This document shows positions 1 to 5,304 of a stretch of 11,413 bases of DNA, one piece after another (position 1 is the stretch's first letter; every line of letters starts with the position of its first letter). The DNA lies in NCBI GenBank assembly GCA_023256405.1, contig JAGDXK010000031.1, forward strand, positions 1 through 11,413, read 5' to 3'. The notes below the pieces were generated by a model. That model had not been told where the DNA came from and made no database searches. It was given only the letters and a program-made list of their open reading frames with translations. The translations under genes and the position numbers were made by a program. This DNA comes from Nitrososphaerales archaeon. GTDB taxonomy: Archaea > Thermoproteota > Nitrososphaeria > Conexivisphaerales > UBA164.

Positions 1-108
1 TCCGCCCTGAAGAGAACCTTTGGTTACAAGTGTCAGGTAAACTCTGGCTTCGTATTCAGTAAGTCCAAGTTCCTTGAGTCTACCTATCATTTTTATTAAT
101 TCTGACAT
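1..108 (-). CDS. TrmB-family winged-helix transcriptional regulator, N-terminal fragment
   Basis: The reverse strand reads an ATG at 106-108 followed by 36 open codons up to the window edge, so the gene is truncated by the window, not broken. The peptide begins MSELIKMIGRLKELGLTEYE and continues with ARVYLTLVTKGS. The pattern 'LKELGLTEYEARVYLTLV' is the first-helix signature of the TrmB/Lrs14-like helix-turn-helix family. In archaea these proteins are DNA-binding regulators, often with a C-terminal sugar- or effector-binding domain that would lie outside this window. The gene diverges from cdvB across 156 AT-rich bases, so it may autoregulate or control the Cdv cluster; that link is inference only. 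No strong Shine-Dalgarno precedes the ATG. A weak TATA-like stretch lies about 30 bases upstream, near 133-142. Confidence 0.72.
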   Translation of the reverse strand, partial: MSELIKMIGRLKELGLTEYEARVYLTLVTKGSLQGG

Positions 109-264
109 ATAAGAAATCTATTGAACCATGACGCTTTAATTCATTATGACAACTATTTTTGACCTTTATCTCAAATATATGTCACTACAGTTTGCTGTTA
201 CTGCGGTTACATGTAAAACAAGTTACAAAATAGTAAAATCAAAACCTTAGATAGTAAGGTTACA
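109..264. promoter_or_regulatory. Divergent intergenic region with GTTAC words and a palindrome
   Basis: This AT-rich spacer separates the trmB-like gene (minus) from cdvB (plus). GTTAC occurs four times on the plus strand, at 197-201, 206-210, 222-226 and 259-263. The second copy runs into the perfect 10-base palindrome TTACATGTAA at 207-216. ATGAC also occurs twice, at 128-132 and 146-150. Candidate cdvB TATA elements are the AAATATAT stretch near 173-180, which would give a leader of about 60 nucleotides, or the AT-rich run near 227-240, which would give a nearly leaderless transcript. A weak AAGGT ribosome-binding sequence sits at 256-260, only four bases before the ATG. Operator function is inferred from repetition and the divergent layout, not shown. 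Confidence 0.4.
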
Positions 265-906
265 ATGAGCGATTTTGCTAAAAGATGGAATTCACCTCAA
301 GGAGAGGGGGTAGGAGAAAGAATCAGGGGTGCTGTAAGACCGGAAGGACCGCTAAAGCCACGTATAGAACAAGCTACAAGGCAACTTCAGATGCAGATAA
401 CCAAATTGGATAACACAGCAAACAAACTCAAAGAAAAGGATAGCACAACATTTCAAAAAATTGTAAATTATCTTCAAAAGCACGATACAGACCACGCTAC
501 CGTATATGCCAACGAATTGGCAGAAATTAGGAAAATGTACAAGATGGTGAGCCAGGCAAGGCTTGCACTAGAACAGATAGTTACAAGGCTATCAACAGTA
601 ACAGATCTTGGAGACGTCGTAGTGACACTGGCCCCAGCCATGTCAGTCATAAGGAGCGTCAGATCTGGATTAATGCAGGTAATGCCCGCAGCTGAAGGGG
701 AAATATCAGAGATATCTTCAATGCTCAGCAGCATACTGGTAGATGCCGGACAAATGAGCGGAATGACACTAAACTTTGAGAGCGCTAACGAAGATGCAGA
801 GAAGATCCTTGCAGAAGCAAGCACCTTGGCTGAAGCGAGAATGAAGGAAAAACTTCCAGACCTAGGTACGCTGGGAATTTCAGAAGGAGAAAGGCACCAG
901 ATCTAA
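265..906 (+). CDS. cdvB: CdvB, archaeal ESCRT-III cell-division protein
   Basis: This is an archaeal ESCRT-III (SNF7-fold) protein that should polymerise at the division site and be remodelled by the CdvC ATPase. The 213-residue product has a short polar N-terminus (MSDFAKRWNS, GPLKPRIE at 28-35) and then a long charged helical core. Family-typical blocks are ANELAEIRK at 82-90, the LAPAMSVIRSV segment at 122-132, and NEDAEKILAEA at 175-185. The tail contains KLPDL at 196-200, which loosely resembles the proline-containing MIM2 motif that binds the CdvC MIT domain. There is no room for the C-terminal winged helix that Sulfolobus CdvB uses to bind CdvA. The N-terminus and core resemble thaumarchaeal CdvB from memory. 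A U-rich terminator follows, so it may be transcribed apart from the downstream paralog. The start is the first ATG, and the frame shows no better alternative. Confidence 0.9.
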   Translation: MSDFAKRWNSPQGEGVGERIRGAVRPEGPLKPRIEQATRQLQMQITKLDNTANKLKEKDSTTFQKIVNYLQKHDTDHATVYANELAEIRKMYKMVSQARLALEQIVTRLSTVTDLGDVVVTLAPAMSVIRSVRSGLMQVMPAAEGEISEISSMLSSILVDAGQMSGMTLNFESANEDAEKILAEASTLAEARMKEKLPDLGTLGISEGERHQI

Positions 907-921
907 ACCCCCCGCTAATAC

Positions 922-948
922 AATTTTTTCTTTTTGTTAATTTTTTTT
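922..948 (+). terminator. U-tract terminator after cdvB
   Basis: Sixteen bases after the cdvB stop there are three T runs: six at 924-929, five at 931-935 and eight at 941-948. Archaeal RNA polymerase terminates intrinsically at such runs without needing a hairpin. The position suggests that cdvB transcription ends, at least partly, before the next ESCRT-III gene. Confidence 0.65.
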
Positions 949-952
949 GACT

Positions 953-965
953 TTGATTAATAAAT
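953..965 (+). promoter_or_regulatory. Possible TATA element for the second ESCRT-III gene
   Basis: An AT-rich TTGATTAATAAAT stretch is centred about 34 bases upstream of the TTG start at 993 and directly follows the cdvB U-tract terminator. It would place transcription initiation near 985, giving a leader of a few bases. An AGAGGT sequence at 979-984 lies eight bases before the TTG and could act as a ribosome-binding site if the transcript starts farther upstream. The two readings conflict, so this call is weak. Confidence 0.3.
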
Positions 966-992
966 TGATCGCAGAAGAAGAGGTATATATAA

Positions 993-1580
993 TTGAAATT
1001 TATTTTTAACCCGTTCAAAAAAAAGGATGGCGATGAGTTAAAGAGAGCACTCAGAGAACTTTCTATATATCGTTATAATTTGACAAACTTGGACCTCAGA
1101 ATCAAATCCAAGATGCAGGTAATGGGAGGCAAACTGTCTACTATGGATCTCAGCAAGGATGAGGCCAAGGTTATTGCAAATGAATATGCAGTGTTAAAAC
1201 GGGTTTCGCTACTTGTTGGGAGGATCGATTTGCTTTTATTGAAGCTTTCCTTAAGGTTGGAGAGCTTGATAGAATTTAAATCTCTGATAATGGCATTGCA
1301 GGATGCTTCCAGATCCTTAAACAAACTAAAGCCGTATTTGGCTGGCATCTCTGATACTTATGGGCTGCTGGTAAGCCAGCTTGATGAAGCTTTGCAGGAA
1401 ATGGGTAACGTATCCATATCATCCGCCGGAATATCAATTCCAGTTTTGGACGAAAATGCAGAAAATGTGCTAAACGAGGCACTAGATTATACGCTGGGAA
1501 GCACCGATACTGACACGGGCATTAAAGAAATAATTTTTGAAGCAGTTAAAGACGGCCAATTAATTGAAGAGGTTGCTTAA
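993..1580 (+). CDS. Second ESCRT-III (CdvB-like) paralog
   Basis: This 195-residue protein is a divergent ESCRT-III subunit, presumably a co-polymer or modulator of CdvB. It opens with a hydrophobic-then-basic N-terminus (MKFIFNPFKKK), like the membrane-binding helix of ESCRT-III proteins. The helical core contains ANEYAVLKR at 62-70, matching ANELAEIRK of the neighbouring CdvB. The block DENAENVLNEA at 153-163 aligns with NEDAEKILAEA of CdvB, which supports homology despite low overall similarity. The core is unusually leucine-rich at 78-92. The tail after about residue 168 is acidic (GSTDTDTG, then IKEIIFEAVKDGQLIEEVA); it is too short for a full winged helix and carries no clear MIM motif. 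The start is TTG: an in-frame TAA ends immediately before it at 990-992, and the next ATG is 40 codons inside the core. cdvC begins two bases after the stop, so the two are probably co-transcribed. Confidence 0.8.
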   Translation: MKFIFNPFKKKDGDELKRALRELSIYRYNLTNLDLRIKSKMQVMGGKLSTMDLSKDEAKVIANEYAVLKRVSLLVGRIDLLLLKLSLRLESLIEFKSLIMALQDASRSLNKLKPYLAGISDTYGLLVSQLDEALQEMGNVSISSAGISIPVLDENAENVLNEALDYTLGSTDTDTGIKEIIFEAVKDGQLIEEVA

Positions 1581-1582
1581 AC

Positions 1583-2752
1583 ATGAGTTATCAGGCAGCC
1601 GGGGAACTAGAATCCATAGCAATAAAATATGCAAACGAAGCAATAAGACTTGACAGTCAGGGAAGCTATCCACAGGCTATAATGATGTACCAAAAATCCA
1701 TAGAGACATTGATGAAGCTTATAAATCTATATCCAGATTATAAGTTAAACCAAATTTACACGCAACGCGCAATGGCGTACAGGGAAAGAATCAAAGCTAT
1801 ACAGAGAGCAAGAGGAATAGGGGAGGAGGGGGGCGTAGAACCAAAGGATGGTGAAGGAAGGGTGGAAACGCTAAGGGCCAATTTTGATGACCTGGTCTTA
1901 AAAGAAAAACCTGATGTCAAATTTGAACAGGTTATAGGGCTTGAGGAAGCAAAAAGAGCTCTTGAAGAAGCAATAATTTTTCCAAATAAAAGGCCTGATC
2001 TCTTTCCACTTGGATGGCCGCGTGGAATTTTGCTATACGGGCCGCCAGGCTGCGGTAAAACCATGCTAGCTGCCGCAACAGCGGCCGAAATTGATGCAAT
2101 ATTTTTATCGGTTGATGCAGCAAGCATCATGAGCAAATGGCTTGGTGAGGCTGAAAAAAACGTGATGAAGCTCTTTCAACAGGCACGCGAAATAGCGCAG
2201 CAAGAAAATAAGGCGGTAATAATATTCATAGATGAAGTGGATTCGCTGTTCGGCACGAGGGCTCAGGAGGTGGGAGGTGAGATCAGGGTAAGAAACCAGT
2301 TCCTAAAGGAAACGGACGGGATAACTGAAAAAGGAAAGAAAACGCCCATTTACATCTTGGCGGCAACGAACAAGCCCTGGTCTCTTGATCCGCCATTCCT
2401 GAGAAGATTTGAAAAGAGGATCTACGTGGGGCTTCCTAACATGGCAGCTAGGAAGAAGATGTTTGAGCTGTACACTCAGCCGCTGGAGCTTGCACCTGAC
2501 GTAAAGCTCGATGAGCTTGCAAAGATAACCGAAGGATACACAGGCAGCGATATAAAGAACATAGTGCAGGCGGTGCAGCTTAACGTGGTGAGGGAGCTCT
2601 TTGAGTCAGGAAAGGCGCTCGAGCCCGGAAGCAAGCCCAGGCCCATCACGATGGCGGACTTCAAGAACGTAATAAAGCAGAGAAAGCCGAGCGTAACTTC
2701 AGAGATGGTCATGGCGTACATCAAGTGGAGCGAAACCTTTAAGGCATTATGA
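1583..2752 (+). CDS. cdvC: CdvC, Vps4-like AAA ATPase with MIT domain
   Basis: CdvC is the archaeal Vps4: a hexameric ATPase that pulls subunits from ESCRT-III filaments during membrane abscission. The 389-residue length is usual for the family. Residues 1-78 form a helical MIT domain, which binds MIM motifs of CdvB proteins. A Gly/Glu-rich linker covers about 79-98. The AAA module follows, with Walker A GPPGCGKT at 153-160, the substrate-contacting KWLGEAE loop around Trp186, Walker B IIFIDEVD at 213-220 with catalytic Glu218, sensor-1 AATN at 260-263, arginine fingers in FLRRFEKR near 274-275, and sensor-2 GSD at 321-323. A C-terminal helix with KWSETFKAL is typical of Vps4 proteins. All catalytic residues are present. 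The ATG is two bases after the upstream ESCRT-III stop, with AGAGGT ten bases before it inside that gene, suggesting coupled translation. GC content rises along the gene, from about 43% over 1621-2220 to about 50% over 2221-2760 by hand count. Confidence 0.96.
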   Translation: MSYQAAGELESIAIKYANEAIRLDSQGSYPQAIMMYQKSIETLMKLINLYPDYKLNQIYTQRAMAYRERIKAIQRARGIGEEGGVEPKDGEGRVETLRANFDDLVLKEKPDVKFEQVIGLEEAKRALEEAIIFPNKRPDLFPLGWPRGILLYGPPGCGKTMLAAATAAEIDAIFLSVDAASIMSKWLGEAEKNVMKLFQQAREIAQQENKAVIIFIDEVDSLFGTRAQEVGGEIRVRNQFLKETDGITEKGKKTPIYILAATNKPWSLDPPFLRRFEKRIYVGLPNMAARKKMFELYTQPLELAPDVKLDELAKITEGYTGSDIKNIVQAVQLNVVRELFESGKALEPGSKPRPITMADFKNVIKQRKPSVTSEMVMAYIKWSETFKAL

Positions 2753-2772
2753 TCAACCTCTTATTTGCATGA
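2749..2772 (+). other. Seven-codon mini-ORF linking cdvC to the next gene
   Basis: The cdvC stop overlaps an ATG (ATGA at 2749-2752) that opens the frame MINLLFA. That frame ends with a TGA at 2770-2772, which itself overlaps the ATG of the four-Cys gene (ATGA at 2769-2772). The gene at 2769 has no visible Shine-Dalgarno, so ribosomes could be handed on through this chain of two ATGA junctions. The arrangement is directly visible. That it is translated is inference, and chance is a real alternative for so short a frame. Confidence 0.3.
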
Positions 2773-3008
2773 GCTCACTGCTGCAGGTAGAGGTAAAGAA
2801 GGCTCAAAGGGCGCTAAAGGTTCCTGATGAGAAGCTCAACGAGCTGAAGGGCATAGGAAACAGGCTTATTTCTTCAATGAAAAAGGAGTACGTTGAATGC
2901 CCGGTGATTAAGCAACAGGTTCCATTCATTGCATGCTATCTCTGTCCATCCTTTGTGAGAAGGTATAGGGGCGTCGTGTACTGTAAGGGCGAAAAGGGTC
3001 CCTACTGA
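2769..3008 (+). CDS. Small four-cysteine protein of the Cdv cluster, function unknown
   Basis: I do not recognise this 79-residue protein as a named family. Its N-terminal half (1-40) is a charged helical stretch rich in Lys, Leu and Glu (VKKAQRALKVPDEKLNELKG). The C-terminal half has Cys44, Cys56, Cys59 and Cys72, as CP-x10-CxxC-x12-C. Four cysteines with a central CxxC suggest a zinc or Fe-S knuckle; disulfides are also possible. The tail RRYRGVVYCKGEKGPY is basic. No signal peptide or membrane segment is seen. It starts 16 bases after cdvC, on the same strand, ahead of a hairpin-plus-T terminator, so it is the likely last gene of the cdvC transcript. A role with CdvC or in division is suggested only by position. 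The frame is intact, and codon use looks like that of its neighbours. Confidence 0.7.
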   Translation: MSSLLQVEVKKAQRALKVPDEKLNELKGIGNRLISSMKKEYVECPVIKQQVPFIACYLCPSFVRRYRGVVYCKGEKGPY

Positions 3009-3042
3009 AGCTGGCGAAGCGGTTCAGCTTTTTAATTTTATT
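3008..3042 (+). terminator. Hairpin plus T-run terminator closing the Cdv cluster
   Basis: AAGCTG at 3008-3013 pairs perfectly with CAGCTT at 3025-3030, extendable by G-T wobbles on both sides. It is followed by a T-rich tail, with TTTTT ending at 3033 and more T to 3042. It begins at the stop codon of the four-Cys gene and lies in the 44-base gap between two convergent genes. It would stop plus-strand transcription before the larA-like gene. Confidence 0.65.
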
Positions 3043-3052
3043 CAAAAGGGCC

Positions 3053-3991
3053 CTATCCGGATCTGCAGAAGAGGTACGAGTTCTCAACTATGAACGCTTT
3101 TCCCGCTTTCCTTGCGCCCTCAAACGCCTCGGTCAGGCTGCTGTATCCTTTCATGCCCAGGCCCTCAACATAAGTGAGCGGCAGGGAGCTAACTATGCTT
3201 ACCGTTGCCCTCTGCTGAAGCTCCCTGAGGACCTTTACAGCATAGCTCTCACTCCTTTCACCGAGGATCGCTCTTCTCAGGCCTTCATCTCCAAGACCGC
3301 CGCCGCACTTTGCGACTATTATGAGCTCTGAGCCCTCCTTGAGAATCCCCCTGAGCCCATACACAGAGAGAAGAGCCTCCTTCAGGTTATCATCGTATGG
3401 GGTTCCTCCAGCAGAAGCTATCACGAAGCTCTTATGCCTATGCTTAATTGAGAACGACGAGAAGTACGATCTAAGCTTTTCATAAACCTCAGTTCCTGGC
3501 CCCGAAATAGCCCGGCCGCTCCTCCCAAAGTAGCAGTATGCCTTTACGCCGCTTGTTTCAAGAAGCCTCCTTGAAAACCAGACAGCACCATCCTCGGAGC
3601 ATGAGCCGAAGCCCTCTTTCCTTTTGATGACTTCCTCCTCAGCGGCCATGAGCTTAGCTGTTAAGCTGTGAGGACCGGTGAACCAGTAAACCGGATCGCT
3701 CCTGACAGCGCATATGAGCACGGTTTCCGCAAGCCCCAGAGGCCTCTTGACAAGATACCCATCGACTATCTCCTCAGCAAGCTGTTCCCCGGGCCTTAAG
3801 GGGGCAAGATCGCGGAATACCTCCCTAGCGATCTGCTCCGATCTATCAATGCCATCTGTCACGTAGTATTTTGCGTTTACTTCCGAGATGCTGCTCTCTG
3901 GCGGGTTCAAGGAGAGAACGTCGTCCAGATCCTCCCTTTTAAGCTTGAGCGAGACCTCGCTGTCCCCGTAAGATAGCCATATCTCTGGCAC
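3053..3991 (-). CDS. Short LarA/DUF2088-like protein
   Basis: The best match I can see is to the nickel-pincer lactate-racemase (LarA, DUF2088) family. The segment SFVIASAGGTPYDDNLKEAL followed by GSELIIVAKCGGGLGDEGLRRAI (about residues 183-243) has the layout of the LarA C-terminal domain, where 'SAGG.P.D.N...A' and 'EC..GLG' are conserved. The protein has only 312 residues against roughly 420 for LarA. The N-terminal domain is shortened, and I find no clear equivalent of the His- and Arg-rich segments that hold the nickel-pincer cofactor. It may therefore be a non-racemase relative with another substrate. The start is GTG at 3989-3991, and the TATA box at 4012-4022 puts transcription initiation at or next to it, favouring a leaderless mRNA. 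It stands alone, convergent with the Cdv cluster and divergent from the phosphodiesterase gene. Confidence 0.55.
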   Translation of the reverse strand: MPEIWLSYGDSEVSLKLKREDLDDVLSLNPPESSISEVNAKYYVTDGIDRSEQIAREVFRDLAPLRPGEQLAEEIVDGYLVKRPLGLAETVLICAVRSDPVYWFTGPHSLTAKLMAAEEEVIKRKEGFGSCSEDGAVWFSRRLLETSGVKAYCYFGRSGRAISGPGTEVYEKLRSYFSSFSIKHRHKSFVIASAGGTPYDDNLKEALLSVYGLRGILKEGSELIIVAKCGGGLGDEGLRRAILGERSESYAVKVLRELQQRATVSIVSSLPLTYVEGLGMKGYSSLTEAFEGARKAGKAFIVENSYLFCRSG

Positions 3992-4010
3992 AAGTATATT
4001 CCCCGAAGGG

Positions 4011-4023
4011 ACATATATATACA
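4011..4023 (-). promoter_or_regulatory. TATA box of the larA-like gene
   Basis: On the minus strand the sequence is TGTATATATATGT, preceded by a purine-containing BRE-like CTTTAAC. Its centre lies about 26 bases upstream of the GTG at 3989-3991, the spacing expected for a leaderless archaeal transcript. Between the TATA box and the start there is a small inverted repeat, CCCCGAAGGG at 4002-4011, with a three-pair stem. Confidence 0.65.
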
Positions 4024-4106
4024 GTTAAAGATGCGGACGGAGCCTTTTTCTGGAGAGCGCCTGAAAGCTCATACCAGTGGATGATGTGCCTTATGGCGAC
4101 GGGTTA

Positions 4107-4118
4107 AAGTTTATATTT
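4107..4118 (+). promoter_or_regulatory. BRE/TATA promoter of the phosphodiesterase gene
   Basis: AAAGTTTATATT combines an A-rich BRE-like part with a TATA core centred near 4114. Transcription would start about 25 bases downstream, around 4139-4141, only a few bases before the ATG at 4146. No Shine-Dalgarno is present (TTTCTAAA precedes the ATG), which agrees with leaderless or nearly leaderless translation. Confidence 0.7.
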
Positions 4119-4145
4119 AGTCTAGATCTATATTAAATTTCTAAA

Positions 4146-5303
4146 ATGAGCTTTATAATGCCGGATTACGATGGCGGAAGCATAGCGAACATCTATGAAA
4201 CTGTCCTGGAGAACTTTGGATTGAGCGGCGGCAGAAAGCCGCTTAAAAGGGATGTGCAGAAGAGCGACAGGTTCGTGCTGATCATTTTTGATGCCTTCGG
4301 ACAGAGAACCCTTGAAAAAGGCATCGAGAGCGGCTTTATAGATAAGAGGATCCTCAGCAGCTTCCGAGCAGAGACGATTACCAGCATATTTCCTTCTACA
4401 ACTGCATGCGCGATGCTCAGCTTCTATACGGGGCTCACCCCCGGGGAGCATGGAGTAATGGGCTTTACAACCTACATCAAGGAGCTTGGCACGATCGTAA
4501 ACATGCTCAACCTGTCTCATCCTTCACAGGAGGCTCCACTTCCTCTGATTTATCAGAACTTCACCTCCTACATATCTGAAAAGGCCGTGCCAATTGGGGA
4601 TCATCTCAGCAGGGCCGGAATACCGGCCTATTCGATCCTCCCCGCAAGCATATCAGAGCTGCCAACAACTCAGTTCCATCACAGAAACATGCAGAGAATC
4701 AGGTACTACTATCCATGGGATGCGTTTCAGCTCATGAGGAAGGAGCTCCTGGAAAACGAGAGGGTCTTCGTGAACGTGTATATTCCGACCGTGGATACCC
4801 TTTCCCATCACTATGGGCCGTTCACCACTGAGACGCTCTCCTCAGCTGCCGATCTTCTAGAGCTCCTCCTGAAGTCTCTCGATGGAATAAAAGGGGTGTC
4901 GCTTCTTCTCACTGCAGATCACGGTCAGATCGACAACAACGTAAGCCATGTAGTTGATCAGGAGCTCATGGAAGGCCTCCTTCTGCCTCCGTGGGGAGAT
5001 TCAAGAGCTGCTTTCATGAAAGCAAAGGACGAGAACAGTATAAGAAGGTACTTCGAGGAAAAGCTCAAGGGCTTCGAAGTATTCAGCAAGGAGGAGTACC
5101 TGAAGATGGGCGTGCTCGGTGAAGTCGATCAGAGGTTCCAGGACAGGCTGGGCGACCTTCTTGCCGTTCCTCATGTACCCGAATCCCTGATATATTCATA
5201 CAGAGGCCCGGAAAACGACAAGGACTATATAAACTTCAAGGGTCATCACGGTGGGCTTACGGAGGAGGAGCAGATAGTTCCGCTGCTTATATATGAAAAG
5301 TAG
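4146..5303 (+). CDS. Alkaline-phosphatase-superfamily phosphodiesterase (nucleotide pyrophosphatase type)
   Basis: This 385-residue enzyme has the metal-binding core of the type I phosphodiesterase/nucleotide pyrophosphatase family, which hydrolyses phosphate esters or diesters with two zinc-like ions. Visible motifs are IIFDAFG with metal ligand Asp49; FPSTTACAMLSFYTGLTPGE at 82-101, with Thr86 the probable nucleophile; PTVDTLSHHYG with Asp217 and His221; TADHG with Asp258 and His259; and KGHHGG with His367 or His368 as the last ligand. The set is complete, so the enzyme should be active. There is no signal peptide or membrane segment, so it probably acts in the cytosol; its substrate cannot be told from sequence. 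The ATG is fixed by the TATA box about 32 bases upstream, though a second in-frame ATG lies four codons later. It ends one base from the convergent bud32 stop, leaving no space for a terminator. Confidence 0.85.
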   Translation: MSFIMPDYDGGSIANIYETVLENFGLSGGRKPLKRDVQKSDRFVLIIFDAFGQRTLEKGIESGFIDKRILSSFRAETITSIFPSTTACAMLSFYTGLTPGEHGVMGFTTYIKELGTIVNMLNLSHPSQEAPLPLIYQNFTSYISEKAVPIGDHLSRAGIPAYSILPASISELPTTQFHHRNMQRIRYYYPWDAFQLMRKELLENERVFVNVYIPTVDTLSHHYGPFTTETLSSAADLLELLLKSLDGIKGVSLLLTADHGQIDNNVSHVVDQELMEGLLLPPWGDSRAAFMKAKDENSIRRYFEEKLKGFEVFSKEEYLKMGVLGEVDQRFQDRLGDLLAVPHVPESLIYSYRGPENDKDYINFKGHHGGLTEEEQIVPLLIYEK

Positions 5304-5304
5304 C

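Noticed and set aside
474..824. 116-codon minus-strand frame within cdvB
   Set aside because: It is a mirror of the cdvB helical coding pattern, with no motif, promoter or ribosome-binding site.
1516..1580. Broken winged helix at the end of the second ESCRT-III protein, implying a frameshift
   Set aside because: cdvC begins two bases after the stop with a proper spacing of AGAGGT, and no winged-helix continuation is visible in other frames.
4061..4087. CTGA and ATGATGT words suggesting a C/D box sRNA in the 3992-4145 spacer
   Set aside because: The D-like box precedes the C-like box, there is no proper C'/D' pair, and no terminal stem is seen.
4024..4106. Possible tRNA or small RNA in the divergent spacer
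   Set aside because: There is no T-loop GGTTCRA motif, no acceptor stem and no cloverleaf pairing. Nothing identifiable lies between the two promoters.
4128..4520. 130-codon open frame on the minus strand within the phosphodiesterase gene
   Set aside because: It is antisense to a gene with complete catalytic motifs, and the product is low in recognisable structure. It is a shadow frame.
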